Assembly (NCBI RefSeq): GCF_900107755.1
Contig: NZ_FNQR01000011.1
Coordinates: 78,210-142,209 of the forward strand
Direction: 5' to 3'
From: Thalassobacillus cyri
GTDB lineage: Bacteria > Bacillota > Bacilli > Bacillales > Halobacillaceae
Length of the DNA stretch: 64,000 bases
In this document: piece by piece, positions 20,420-28,855 of the stretch
Layout of the letters: every line of letters starts with the position of its first letter
How positions within the stretch are numbered: position 1 is the stretch's first letter
Notes under the pieces: model-generated
The model's database searches: none
What the model was told of the DNA's origin: nothing
The model's input: the letters and a program-made list of their open reading frames with translations, nothing else
Made by a program: the position numbers and the translations under genes

Positions 20420-21415
20420 ATGACATTAAATGAATTAATGCCAATCATAATTATTGGTCTCATCATCATTGTGCTTGCTATCTTATTCACTTTCATTCCA
20501 GTTATGCTCTGGATCAGTGCATTGGCGGCGGGCGTTCGAATCAGCATTTTCACACTTGTAGGAATGCGTTTAAGAAGGGTCATTCCATCTCGTGTAATTA
20601 ACCCATTGATCAAGGCTCATAAAGCAGGTGTGAATGTAGACACAAACCAATTAGAGAGTCACTATTTAGCTGGGGGAAACGTAGACCGTGTGGTCAATGC
20701 CTTGATTGCCGCACAACGTGCTAACATTGAACTGAGCTTTGAACGATGTGCCGCTATTGATTTAGCAGGCCGTGATGTATTAGAAGCTGTACAAATGAGC
20801 GTCAATCCGAAAGTAATTGAAACGCCATTCATTGCTGGTGTGGCAATGGATGGTATCGAAGTAAAAGCCAAGGCCCGTATTACCGTCCGGGCCAACATTG
20901 ACCGTTTGGTCGGTGGTGCCGGTGAAGATACGGTCATCGCACGTGTAGGCGAAGGAATCGTATCAACGATCGGTAGCTCCGAAAATCATAACAAAGTCCT
21001 GGAAAACCCGGATCGTATTTCTCAAAATGTGCTATCAAAAGGTCTGGATGCCGGTACTGCATTTGAAATATTATCCATTGATATTGCTGACATCGATATT
21101 GGTAAAAACATCGGAGCGATCCTTCAGACAGACCAGGCGGAAGCAGATAAGAATATCGCACAGGCGAAAGCGGAAGAGCGTCGCGCCATGGCTATTGCGC
21201 AAGAACAGGAAATGCGTGCCAGAGTACAAGAAATGCAGGCTAAAGTTGTTGAGGCAGAAGCTGAAGTACCTCAGGCGCTTGCTGAGGCATTGCGATCCGG
21301 GAAGATGGGTGTCATGGACTACATGAATTACCGTAACATCAATGCGGATACAGACATGCGTGATACGTTAGGCAAACTTTCTAAAGAAGACCATGGAGAA
21401 GACGAAGAGAAATAA
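20420..21415 (+). CDS. floA: Flotillin-like protein FloA
   Basis: FloA organises ordered membrane microdomains and affects membrane fluidity, secretion and sporulation signalling. The 331-residue protein has a hydrophobic hairpin at residues 4-50, a band 7/SPFH-like domain with [21 protein letters not shown] in two parts, and a C-terminal coiled coil rich in Glu and Ala repeats ([18 protein letters not shown]). It is the second gene of the sigma-W-type operon with nfeD and yqfB. AAGGAGG precedes the ATG. Confidence 0.96.
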   Translation: MTLNELMPIIIIGLIIIVLAILFTFIPVMLWISALAAGVRISIFTLVGMRLRRVIPSRVINPLIKAHKAGVNVDTNQLESHYLAGGNVDRVVNALIAAQRANIELSFERCAAIDLAGRDVLEAVQMSVNPKVIETPFIAGVAMDGIEVKAKARITVRANIDRLVGGAGEDTVIARVGEGIVSTIGSSENHNKVLENPDRISQNVLSKGLDAGTAFEILSIDIADIDIGKNIGAILQTDQAEADKNIAQAKAEERRAMAIAQEQEMRARVQEMQAKVVEAEAEVPQALAEALRSGKMGVMDYMNYRNINADTDMRDTLGKLSKEDHGEDEEK

Positions 21416-21445
21416 TCATCTTCGTGGTATAAGGAGGATGAGTCC

Positions 21446-21979
21446 ATGGGAAACTTCATTGATTTCATACTGAATAATATCTTCCTTGTAGCTGTTTTTA
21501 TTGGAGGTATTATCAGCTGGTTAAATCGCATGAACGGAGAACAAGAGGAGGAGCGTCCTAAACGGCAGCCCTCCCCGCCTAACCGTACTCCTTCAGGGCC
21601 AGTACGGCCAAAAACCGAGCAAGTAGAACGAGACGAGCAAAGACCAGGTAAGGCTGCTGTTGAAAGCAAGATGGAACGATATTATCAAGAGAAACAAAAG
21701 CATATCAAGGATATCTCAGATCGGAATATTGGTGATAAGCAAGGAACAGGTTCCTTCACGTATGAAACACCAAATCAGAACATACATGATGCATTACCCG
21801 ATCAAATGGAAAGAACTAAGCCAAGACAGTATGGTAAGAACGAAACTGCTCCTTCCCTTTCTATAAAGAGTAACTTGAATCGAAAGAAAATTGCTGAAAG
21901 TGTGATGATGGCGGAGATTTTAGGCCCGCCTCGGGCTCACAAGCCACACCGGACATTCTCAAGACGAAATAATTATTAA
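21446..21979 (+). CDS. yqfB: YqfB-like membrane-anchored protein, unknown function
   Basis: The 177-residue product has one N-terminal membrane segment (about residues 8-26) followed by a long, charged, proline-rich and probably disordered cytoplasmic tail ending MMAEILGPPRAHKPHRTFSR in two parts. I recognise it by place: the third gene of the nfeD-floA operon, where B. subtilis has yqfB. Sequence conservation in such tails is low, so the symbol is tentative. GGAGGATG precedes the ATG. A strong terminator ends the operon. Confidence 0.65.
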   Translation: MGNFIDFILNNIFLVAVFIGGIISWLNRMNGEQEEERPKRQPSPPNRTPSGPVRPKTEQVERDEQRPGKAAVESKMERYYQEKQKHIKDISDRNIGDKQGTGSFTYETPNQNIHDALPDQMERTKPRQYGKNETAPSLSIKSNLNRKKIAESVMMAEILGPPRAHKPHRTFSRRNNY

Positions 21980-21983
21980 CAAG

Positions 21984-22021
21984 AACGCACGGATTGTAGT
22001 GATACAATCCGTGCGTTTTTC
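21984..22021 (+). terminator. Terminator of nfeD-floA-yqfB
   Basis: AACGCACGGATTGT (21984-21997) pairs perfectly with ACAATCCGTGCGTT (22004-22017), followed by T residues. Confidence 0.92.
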
Positions 22022-22050
22022 GTATATATAGAGGAGGGGGAGGTCGTTAC

Positions 22051-22332
22051 ATGAAAAAGTGGCAACAACAGATCCGTGGCTGGATGGCCAACTACTTGGA
22101 ACTTCCTTCTGATGTTATGTTGGATTTGCCAAGGGTCACTACAATAGGAGACTTTCATGTATATATTGAAAACCACCAGGGTTTAGTACATTTTTCAGAG
22201 AAGGAAATCAGGCTAAAGTCAAGAAAAGGTTATATACGTCTGGTTGGTGAGGGGTTTGTATTAAAGATGATGTTGTCGGAAGAGATTCTAGTCGAAGGTA
22301 AAATGCATTCGATCCTCTTTATGGATCAGTAA
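22051..22332 (+). CDS. yqfC: Sporulation protein YqfC
   Basis: YqfC is a 93-residue mother-cell sporulation protein of unknown mechanism. The conserved core LPRVTTIGDFHVYIENHQG (residues 27-45) and the following KEIRLKSRKG are characteristic. In B. subtilis yqfC and yqfD are sigma-E dependent and adjacent, as here. A GGAGGGGGAGG site precedes the ATG. I could not pick out a convincing sigma-E promoter in the 50 bases upstream. Confidence 0.92.
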   Translation: MKKWQQQIRGWMANYLELPSDVMLDLPRVTTIGDFHVYIENHQGLVHFSEKEIRLKSRKGYIRLVGEGFVLKMMLSEEILVEGKMHSILFMDQ

Positions 22333-22358
22333 CCAGCCCGTTCGAAGGAGGACCTCTT

Positions 22359-23543
22359 ATGAAGCCCTTACAAGGAAAATTCATAAAAGGATACGTCACA
22401 TTGATTATCCAAGGTACATATCCTGAGCAATTCATAAATCTATGTGCAAAGGAAGGGGTGGTCATTTGGAATGCAAAAAAGCTATCTGACCACCAGCTTC
22501 AAGCTAATATCTACCTTGCTGACTTACCCGAGGTCAAACGAATCAGAAAGCGGACAAGGTATAAAGTACGCTTGAAACGTGGACAAGGACTCCCGTATAT
22601 ATGTCAAAGCTTTCTTGCTCAAAAACCATTATGGTTTGCTGTGATATTGACAGCGCTCCTGCTTGTGTTTGTATCCAATTTGGTTTGGTCTGTGCATATT
22701 GAAGGGCTGCCTAAAGAATTAGAGAAGAAAGTTGAAAAACAATTGCAGGATTATGGTGTCCAACCTGGGGCGATATCGTTTCGATTAGAAGATAATGGTA
22801 CGATACAGCAAAAACTGCTGAATGATGTTCCCGAGTTGTTATGGATCGGTGTGGAAAAGAAGGGGACAGCCTATATCTTTCAGGGTGTCGAAAAAACATT
22901 AGTAGAAAAAGAAAATGCGATGCAGCCTGCTCATCTAGTAGCCGCAAAGAAAGGGATGATCCATTATATATATATCGCTAAAGGAAAACCGATGGTAGAA
23001 GTTAATGATTTCGTGGAAAAAGGTGAATTATTAGCTTCTGCCCAGCTGGATGAAAACGATGAGAAGCTTATCCGTGCGGAAGGTGAAGTAATCGCAGAAA
23101 CCTGGTATCGAGTCGAAGTATCGGCGAGTCAAACAGAAAAGATACAAACTGCTACAGGGGATTTTGAAAACAAATACCATATCAACATAGCTGGTTTTGA
23201 ATTCCCTGTATGGGGATGGGGTAAAATAGACTATAAGGTCAAGAAGAAAGAAGAAGATTATCACCAACTAAGCCTTTTTTCGAAGTCACTTCCGTTCTAT
23301 TGGAAAAAAACCACCTTCTTTGAATTGAATCAATTACAGCATAAGCGCTCAGAAGCAGAAGCTGCAGCGATAGCAATAGAGCAAGGGAAAAGGGACCTAT
23401 TAAAAAAAATACCAGAGGGTTCAAAAATTTTGGAAGAAAATATTTTGCACCAAAGTGTTGACAATGGTAAAGTAAAATTAATTCTATTTGTGAAAGTACA
23501 TGAAGATATTGCTGAGATAAAGAATGTGAATCAAGGAGATTGA
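22359..23543 (+). CDS. yqfD: Sporulation protein YqfD
   Basis: YqfD is a 394-residue membrane-anchored sporulation protein made in the mother cell. A cytoplasmic N-terminal region (about 1-85) is followed by one strong membrane segment (about 88-110, ALLLVFVSNLVWSV) and a large outer domain, with the family block LPELLWIGVEKKGTAYIF approximated by DVPELLWIGVEKKGTAY. It follows yqfC by 26 bases and overlaps the ribosome site of phoH. Function is not known in detail. Confidence 0.93.
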   Translation: MKPLQGKFIKGYVTLIIQGTYPEQFINLCAKEGVVIWNAKKLSDHQLQANIYLADLPEVKRIRKRTRYKVRLKRGQGLPYICQSFLAQKPLWFAVILTALLLVFVSNLVWSVHIEGLPKELEKKVEKQLQDYGVQPGAISFRLEDNGTIQQKLLNDVPELLWIGVEKKGTAYIFQGVEKTLVEKENAMQPAHLVAAKKGMIHYIYIAKGKPMVEVNDFVEKGELLASAQLDENDEKLIRAEGEVIAETWYRVEVSASQTEKIQTATGDFENKYHINIAGFEFPVWGWGKIDYKVKKKEEDYHQLSLFSKSLPFYWKKTTFFELNQLQHKRSEAEAAAIAIEQGKRDLLKKIPEGSKILEENILHQSVDNGKVKLILFVKVHEDIAEIKNVNQGD

Positions 23544-23545
23544 GT

Positions 23546-24517
23546 ATGCAGGAAGACTTAAAAACGATTGATATACAACTTGATAATCCATCTGAAGCAT
23601 TAGCTTTATTTGGTACGGAAGATAGAAACCTGAAACAAATCGAAGAGCAGCTGCAAGTTTCCATCATATCCCGTGGAGAGCATGTCAGCGCTTCTGGTCA
23701 AGGAGATAAGGCCAGGCTTGTAGAAGAAATACTGCTTTCTTTGCTGGCTTTAATTCGTAAAGGCCTGACAATAACAGAACGAGATGTCGTATATGCTGTC
23801 GAATTAGCCAAAAAAGGTAAGATCAATCAGTTCGAGGCTTTATTTGAAGATGAAATCACCCGGAACGCTAAAGGTAAGTCCATCCGTGTCAAAACTTTGG
23901 GACAACGCGGATATGTGTCAGCTATCCGTAATAATGACTTAGTGTTTGGCATTGGCCCGGCAGGTACCGGTAAAACTTATTTGGCGGTTGTCATGGCCGT
24001 AAATGCTTTGAAAAACGGGCAAGTGAAACGGATCATCCTGACTCGCCCTGCTGTGGAAGCTGGAGAAAGTCTTGGCTTTTTACCAGGTGATTTAAAAGAG
24101 AAGGTTGATCCATACCTTCGTCCACTTTATGATTCTCTTCATGATGTGTTAGGAGCCGAACATACCGCGCGTCTGATCGAACGGGGCACCATCGAAATTG
24201 CTCCTCTCGCGTATATGCGGGGAAGAACATTGGATGATGCTTTTGCCATATTGGATGAAGCCCAAAATACAACTCCTGAGCAAATGAAAATGTTCTTGAC
24301 CCGACTTGGTTTTGGCTCCAAAATGGTCATTACTGGTGATATCACTCAAGTGGACTTGCCGAAGGGTGTCAGATCCGGTCTGCGTGAGGCCGAGCTGCGC
24401 TTAAAGGATATTAAGGGTTCGTCGTTCATCCATCTTGATCAAACGGATGTCATTCGTCATCCATTAGTGCAACGGATAATAGACGCATATGAAAAAGATA
24501 AAAGCGAAGAAAAATAA
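23546..24517 (+). CDS. phoH: PhoH family ATPase
   Basis: PhoH-like proteins are P-loop ATPases related to RNA helicase cores and are often linked to ybeY and RNA metabolism. The 323-residue protein has an N-terminal KH-like region (to about 110), the Walker A motif GPAGTGKTYL, the RTLDDAFAILDEAQN Walker B region, and a C-terminal RecA-like part. I start it at the ATG at 23546, which follows AAGGAGA; the TTG at 23540 overlaps that site. In B. subtilis pgpH (yqfF) comes next, but here it is missing. Confidence 0.94.
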   Translation: MQEDLKTIDIQLDNPSEALALFGTEDRNLKQIEEQLQVSIISRGEHVSASGQGDKARLVEEILLSLLALIRKGLTITERDVVYAVELAKKGKINQFEALFEDEITRNAKGKSIRVKTLGQRGYVSAIRNNDLVFGIGPAGTGKTYLAVVMAVNALKNGQVKRIILTRPAVEAGESLGFLPGDLKEKVDPYLRPLYDSLHDVLGAEHTARLIERGTIEIAPLAYMRGRTLDDAFAILDEAQNTTPEQMKMFLTRLGFGSKMVITGDITQVDLPKGVRSGLREAELRLKDIKGSSFIHLDQTDVIRHPLVQRIIDAYEKDKSEEK

Positions 24518-24543
24518 GACCCGGTTCAAAGGGTCTTATTTTT
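24510..24543 (+). terminator. Terminator after phoH
   Basis: AAAAATAAGACC and GGTCTTATTTTT pair across the phoH stop codon. This would separate phoH from ybeY transcription. Confidence 0.85.
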
Positions 24544-24793
24544 AAATGATTGGCTAGATCCCAGCGCTTTTATTGGGCTGCATTCCTTTAAAAGAAAACA
24601 GGTTAGGGAAATGACGATGTTTAAGTGTTTTTACCAAGGGTAGACGGGAATGGTTTCCATCTTACAAACATTTCAAGAGAGGTTTAATCCACATACCAAA
24701 GCGGAACATATTAAGGAACAAACCGATAAGAACAAATCAATCGGACAAACTATGCGGTAAGAGATGAAAAAGCTCATCAAGGAGGCTGGCCCA
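24544..24793 (+). other. Gene-poor gap where pgpH (yqfF) normally lies
   Basis: About 250 bases without a recognised gene separate the phoH terminator from ybeY. In B. subtilis and many relatives this spot carries pgpH, encoding a seven-helix HD-domain c-di-AMP phosphodiesterase of about 700 residues. A 36-codon frame (ATG 24650 to TAA 24760) has no clear ribosome site and no resemblance to PgpH that I can see. No clear promoter for ybeY is visible. Confidence 0.6.
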
Positions 24794-25264
24794 GTGATAC
24801 AAATCGATTTCCATGACGAGACAAATACGGTAGATGAAGGTTATATCGACATGATTCAGCGGTTATTGAAGTTTGCTGCTGAAAAAGAAGAGGTACAAAA
24901 TGAAGCGGAAATATCTGTCAATTTTGTAGATGATAAAGAAATACAAATTTTGAACCGGAATTACCGGCAGAAGGATACACCTACTGATGTCATTTCGTTT
25001 GCTATGCAAGAAGAAGGCGAAGGAGAGGTCCGGGTTATCGGGGAAGAAATACCGGTAGTACTTGGGGACATCGTGATTTCTGTTGATAGAGCAAAAGAGC
25101 AGGCGGAAGAATATCAGCACTCACTAGAACGGGAATTAGGCTTTTTAGCTCTTCATGGTTTTCTTCATTTATTAGGATATGATCATTTGGAGGAAGTAGA
25201 TGAGAAAAAAATGTTCCAAAGACAAGAGGATATTTTAAATGACTTCGGATTGGAACGGAAATAA
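24794..25264 (+). CDS. ybeY: Endoribonuclease / rRNA maturation factor YbeY
   Basis: YbeY is a zinc-dependent ribonuclease needed for 16S rRNA 3'-end maturation and ribosome quality control. The 156-residue protein has the metal site HGFLHLLGYDH (HxxxHxxxxxH) near its C-terminus and the conserved TDVISFAM. I chose the GTG at 24794, behind AAGGAGG; an ATG at 24764 in frame lies before that site. dgkA begins inside its last codons (26-base overlap), so the two genes are co-translated. Confidence 0.94.
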   Translation: MIQIDFHDETNTVDEGYIDMIQRLLKFAAEKEEVQNEAEISVNFVDDKEIQILNRNYRQKDTPTDVISFAMQEEGEGEVRVIGEEIPVVLGDIVISVDRAKEQAEEYQHSLERELGFLALHGFLHLLGYDHLEEVDEKKMFQRQEDILNDFGLERK

Positions 25265-25616
25265 AAAACGAGGAATCGGGTTTCGGTATGCATGGCGTGG
25301 GTTAATGATAGTTGCAAAGACAGAAAGAAATATTAAGTTCCACATAACAGCAGCCGTAATTGTGTTGATATTATCATGGCTATTGCATCTTTCACCAGTA
25401 GAATGGACAGTTATATTGCTGACTATAGCGTTAGTTTTGACGCTGGAGATGGTAAATACAAGTATCGAAAAAGCAATGGATCATTTAGCCCCTGACGTCC
25501 ATCCAGCTGTAGGTGCCGTTAAAGACATCGCAGCTGGTGCAGTTCTGGTGGCTGCATTTATATCTGTCATTATTGGCTTGATTATTTTCCTTCCAAAAAT
25601 GATGGCTTTTTTATAG
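25239..25616 (+). CDS. dgkA: Undecaprenol kinase DgkA
   Basis: This small membrane kinase phosphorylates undecaprenol (in Gram-positive bacteria; the E. coli homologue uses diacylglycerol), recycling the lipid carrier of wall synthesis. The 125-residue protein has three membrane segments and the catalytic signature LEMVNTSIEKAMD at about residues 68-80. Its ATG lies within ybeY. In B. subtilis cdd (cytidine deaminase) follows dgkA; here era follows after 138 bases and cdd is not present. Confidence 0.92.
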   Translation: MTSDWNGNKKRGIGFRYAWRGLMIVAKTERNIKFHITAAVIVLILSWLLHLSPVEWTVILLTIALVLTLEMVNTSIEKAMDHLAPDVHPAVGAVKDIAAGAVLVAAFISVIIGLIIFLPKMMAFL

Positions 25617-25754
25617 ACAGGTTGCCATTTTATTAGAACTGCTTCAAAGCAGGGTAAAAAGATTGAAAGCTTTTGTCGAGTACATGAAATTGCAATTTTT
25701 CTATAGTAGAATAGTAAATACACACAGACCTCATTCACAAACGGAGGATACCAC

Positions 25755-26660
25755 ATGGACAATACATTCAAATCAGGGTTTATTGCAATCATAGGTCGCC
25801 CTAATGTAGGGAAATCGACTTTTATGAACCGGGTAATAGGACAGAAGATTGCTATCATGAGCGATAAACCTCAAACGACAAGAAATAAAATTCAAGGTGT
25901 CTGGACAGAAGATGACGCTCAAATTGTGTTTATTGATACACCTGGAATTCATAAGCCGAAACATAAACTAGGGGATTTCATGGTGAAAGTTGCCGAGCAA
26001 TCCTTAAATGAAGTGGACGCTATCATGTTTATGATCAATGCGGAAGAAGGTTACGGCCGCGGTGATCAATTCATTATTGATCGACTTGAAAAAGTAGATA
26101 AACCTGTGTTTCTCATCATCAATAAAATTGATAAGGTCCACCCTGATGATTTGCTTCCATTGATCGACCAGTATAGGGGAATGTATGATTTTGAAGAAAT
26201 TATCCCTATTTCAGCTTTAGAAGGGAATAACGTCAGCCACTTATTAGAAGTGTTCAAAGCCCAGCTTCCAGAAGGACCACAATATTATCCGGAAGATCAA
26301 ATCACTGACCACCCTGAGAGATTCATCATCAGTGAAATGATACGGGAAAAAGCACTACATTTGACGAGAGAAGAAATCCCTCATTCTATTGCGGTAGTCA
26401 TTGATGGAATCGAACATCGGGAGCAATCAGCAACCGTATATATCCAAGCTACTATTATCATTGAACGCCCCTCTCAAAAAGGAATCATAATTGGTAAACA
26501 AGGCAAGATGCTCAAAGAAATCGGGCAGCGCGCCAGAGAGGATATCGAGGCATTGTTAGGCACGAAAGTTTTTCTTGATTTGTGGGTGAAGGTTCAAAAA
26601 GATTGGCGAAATCGTCAGCTTCAGTTGAATGAGTATGGCTATCGGGACGATGAATATTAA
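25755..26660 (+). CDS. era: GTPase Era
   Basis: Era is an essential GTPase that binds the 3' end of 16S rRNA and acts in 30S assembly. The 301-residue protein has GRPNVGKST (P-loop, about residues 12-20), [17 protein letters not shown], and a C-terminal KH domain with [24 protein letters not shown] precedes the ATG. The AT-rich region upstream surely holds a promoter, but no -35/-10 pair with good spacing stands out. Confidence 0.97.
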   Translation: MDNTFKSGFIAIIGRPNVGKSTFMNRVIGQKIAIMSDKPQTTRNKIQGVWTEDDAQIVFIDTPGIHKPKHKLGDFMVKVAEQSLNEVDAIMFMINAEEGYGRGDQFIIDRLEKVDKPVFLIINKIDKVHPDDLLPLIDQYRGMYDFEEIIPISALEGNNVSHLLEVFKAQLPEGPQYYPEDQITDHPERFIISEMIREKALHLTREEIPHSIAVVIDGIEHREQSATVYIQATIIIERPSQKGIIIGKQGKMLKEIGQRAREDIEALLGTKVFLDLWVKVQKDWRNRQLQLNEYGYRDDEY

Positions 26661-26684
26661 TTCATGGTAAATTTTAATATTCAT
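26650..26684 (+). repeat. AT-rich hairpin at the end of era
   Basis: ATGAATATTAA (26650-26660, containing the era stop) pairs perfectly with TTAATATTCAT (26674-26684). No T tract follows, so it may protect the 3' end rather than terminate. A second weak stem, TAACAT/ATGTTA, lies just downstream. Confidence 0.5.
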
Positions 26685-26761
26685 GCTTTCAGCTGCTTGT
26701 AACATCCTAAGAATGTCATGTTATTTTGTTTGAATAACTAACTTGAAAGGCGGTGTTTCTT

Positions 26762-26905
26762 GTGCTTGACTTACCATGGAAAGTTTTCAGTCAAACAGGA
26801 AACATAGAAACCTACTTACTCATGAAAGAGATGGAAAAACAAGCACCTCAGGAAGAGGAATCACAGGAACAAGAGACGGTTTCTGGACATGAGACCAATT
26901 TGTAG
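26762..26905 (+). CDS. yqzL: YqzL-like small protein
   Basis: This 47-residue protein of unknown function starts at a GTG preceded by AAAGGCGGTG and reads MLDLPWKVFSQTGNIETYLL, then an acidic tail. The W-K-VF-TG-I-TYLL pattern and the position between era and recO match B. subtilis YqzL. It is below the usual ORF cut-off. Function is unknown; conservation of place suggests co-transcription with recO. Confidence 0.8.
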   Translation: MLDLPWKVFSQTGNIETYLLMKEMEKQAPQEEESQEQETVSGHETNL

Positions 26906-26925
26906 AACCAGAAAAGGTGAAAGCT

Positions 26926-27678
26926 TTGCTTGAAAAAATTGAAGGAATTGTGCTCCGAACAAAAGACTATGGCGAAACACATAAAATTGTAACAATCTTT
27001 TCACGGGAAAAAGGAAAATTCGCTGTCATGGCCAAAGGCGCAAAAAAGCCAAAAAGCCGGATGAGTTCCATCACCCAACCGTTTATTCACGGCCATTATT
27101 TGGTACAAACAGGGCGAAACCTTGGTTCTCTTAGCCAGGGAGAAGTAATTTCCTCGCTAAGAGGAGTTCGTGAAGATATTATCAAAACAGCTTATGCTGC
27201 TTATGTAGCAGAAATGACAGATAAAATGTTGGAAGAAAAACAGCCAGATCCATTTTTATTTCAACAATTCCTTCAAACATTGATTTGGCTAACCGAAGAC
27301 AAAGATCCGGAAATTCTAACATTGATGTATGAACTGAAGTTATATAAGAAAGCAGGGTTCGCTCCTCAACTGGATGCCTGTGTGAATTGCGGCAATGAAA
27401 ATGGCCCCTTCTCCTTTTCTATAAAAGAAGGGGGCTTTTTATGTTTCCGTTGCAATCATTTGGATCCAGATGCTTATGGTTTGTCTGAAAATATGGCTAA
27501 GTTGCTTCGGTTATTTCTCCATATGGATGCCGCTCGCCTTGGAAATATATCAATAAAAGAAGAAAACAAAAAGAAATTAAGGCAGTTGATGGACGCTTAC
27601 TATGACTATTACGGTGGATATTTCATTAAATCAAAAAAGTTTCTAAAACAGCTGGACCTTTTCAGACCGGAAGATTGA
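26926..27678 (+). CDS. recO: DNA repair protein RecO
   Basis: RecO helps load RecA onto SSB-coated single-stranded DNA together with RecR. The 250-residue protein has the N-terminal OB fold (EKIEGIVLRTKDYGETHKIV in two parts), a helical core, and a zinc finger of four cysteines (CVNCG and CFRC, about residues 148-185). I prefer the TTG at 26926, six bases after AGGTGA, which aligns with family N-termini; the GTG at 26917 overlaps that site. Confidence 0.92.
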   Translation: MLEKIEGIVLRTKDYGETHKIVTIFSREKGKFAVMAKGAKKPKSRMSSITQPFIHGHYLVQTGRNLGSLSQGEVISSLRGVREDIIKTAYAAYVAEMTDKMLEEKQPDPFLFQQFLQTLIWLTEDKDPEILTLMYELKLYKKAGFAPQLDACVNCGNENGPFSFSIKEGGFLCFRCNHLDPDAYGLSENMAKLLRLFLHMDAARLGNISIKEENKKKLRQLMDAYYDYYGGYFIKSKKFLKQLDLFRPED

Positions 27679-27714
27679 CAAATCATCAAACTTTCAAGTA
27701 TGATGCTAATACCA

Positions 27715-27925
27715 ATTAAACTTGTGCGTAGAAGGAAAGTAGTACCTATTCCCCTCGACTGAAGCGAACCTGTGATAGTGGGAGACAGGTGTTGAAGAAA
27801 TAGGGAAGGCATTCCGGAGCAGCTTTTTTAAAGCGGCTTTCTTAATAGAAAGCAAATAGGGTGGAACCGCGGGAAAACCTCGTCCCTATGTCATGAAAGT
27901 GGCATAGGGACGAGGTTTTTTTATG
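27715..27925 (+). ncRNA. T-box riboswitch (glycine) of glyQS
   Basis: The leader of glyQ has the T-box sequence AGGGTGGAACCGCG at 27858-27871, an upstream stem I whose helix CCTATT/AATAGG carries an adjacent specifier bulge, and GGC at 27808-27810 as the likely glycine specifier codon. AGTAGTA lies opposite, as expected for the loop E motif. Uncharged tRNA-Gly would stabilise the antiterminator and allow glyQS expression. Confidence 0.93.
27876..27922 (+). terminator. T-box-controlled terminator
   Basis: AACCTCGTCCCTATG (27876-27890) pairs with CATAGGGACGAGGTT (27903-27917), followed by T residues. It is the terminator alternative to the T-box antiterminator. Confidence 0.93.
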
Positions 27926-27964
27926 GAATAAATTCAATACTTTCAATCGTGGAGGGAAGATAAC

Positions 27965-28855
27965 ATGAATATTCAAAATATGATACTGACACTACAAAAA
28001 CATTGGTCGGATCAAGGCTGTTTATTGATGCAAGCTTATGATGTAGAGAAGGGTGCCGGAACCATGTCACCTATGACGTTGCTCCGCAGTCTTGGACCGG
28101 AGCCTTGGAATGTAGCTTATGTGGAACCTTCAAGAAGGCCGGCAGACGGAAGATATGGGGAAAACCCTAACCGTCTCTATCAGCACCATCAATTCCAGGT
28201 GATTATGAAGCCGTCGCCTGACAATATTCAGGAATTATACTTAGAATCATTGAAAGCATTAGGGATTGATCCATTGAAGCATGATATCCGGTTTGTGGAA
28301 GATAACTGGGAGAACCCTACTCTGGGTGCCGCGGGATTAGGCTGGGAAGTATGGCTCGACGGGATGGAGATTACCCAATTCACATACTTCCAGCAGATTG
28401 GTGGGCTTGAAGCGAAGCCGGTGTCTGCAGAAATCACTTACGGGCTGGAGCGTTTAGCCTCTTATATCCAGGATAAAGAAAATGTTTTTGAACTGGAATG
28501 GACCGATGGTGTCACGGTAGGAGATATCTTCTCTCAGCCTGAATATGAGCATTCTAAATATACATTTGAATCCTCTGACACCGATATGCTGTTTGATTTA
28601 TTCAGTATCTATGAAAAAGAAGCTGGCCGTGCGATGGAGCTTGGACTTGTATTTCCTGCGTATGATTATGTATTGAAATGTTCTCACACCTTCAATTTAC
28701 TTGATGCCAAGGGTGTAATTTCAGTAACAGAACGGACTGGCTATATATCCCGAGTCAGAAATTTAGCCCGAAAAATTGCAAAAACCTACGTAGAAGAACG
28801 GGAAAGTTTAGGGTTCCCAATGCTGAAAGATAAGGAGGAAGCGTCCAATGAGTAA
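27965..28855 (+). CDS. glyQ: Glycyl-tRNA synthetase alpha subunit
   Basis: GlyQ is the class II catalytic subunit of the tetrameric glycyl-tRNA synthetase. The 296-residue protein begins [19 protein letters not shown], and carries the class II core with [19 protein letters not shown] in two parts and [22 protein letters not shown] precedes the ATG. Its last eight bases overlap glyS. Expression is set by the upstream T-box. Confidence 0.98.
   Translation: MNIQNMILTLQKHWSDQGCLLMQAYDVEKGAGTMSPMTLLRSLGPEPWNVAYVEPSRRPADGRYGENPNRLYQHHQFQVIMKPSPDNIQELYLESLKALGIDPLKHDIRFVEDNWENPTLGAAGLGWEVWLDGMEITQFTYFQQIGGLEAKPVSAEITYGLERLASYIQDKENVFELEWTDGVTVGDIFSQPEYEHSKYTFESSDTDMLFDLFSIYEKEAGRAMELGLVFPAYDYVLKCSHTFNLLDAKGVISVTERTGYISRVRNLARKIAKTYVEERESLGFPMLKDKEEASNE

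Noticed and set aside
22571..22600. TGAAAC ... CGTATA inside yqfD, resembling a third sigma-W promoter
   Set aside because: Spacing is 15 bases, it lies within a coding region, and no gene start follows at a sensible distance.
24650..24760. 36-codon frame between phoH and ybeY as a pgpH remnant or small gene
   Set aside because: It has no good ribosome site and no resemblance to PgpH or any family I know.
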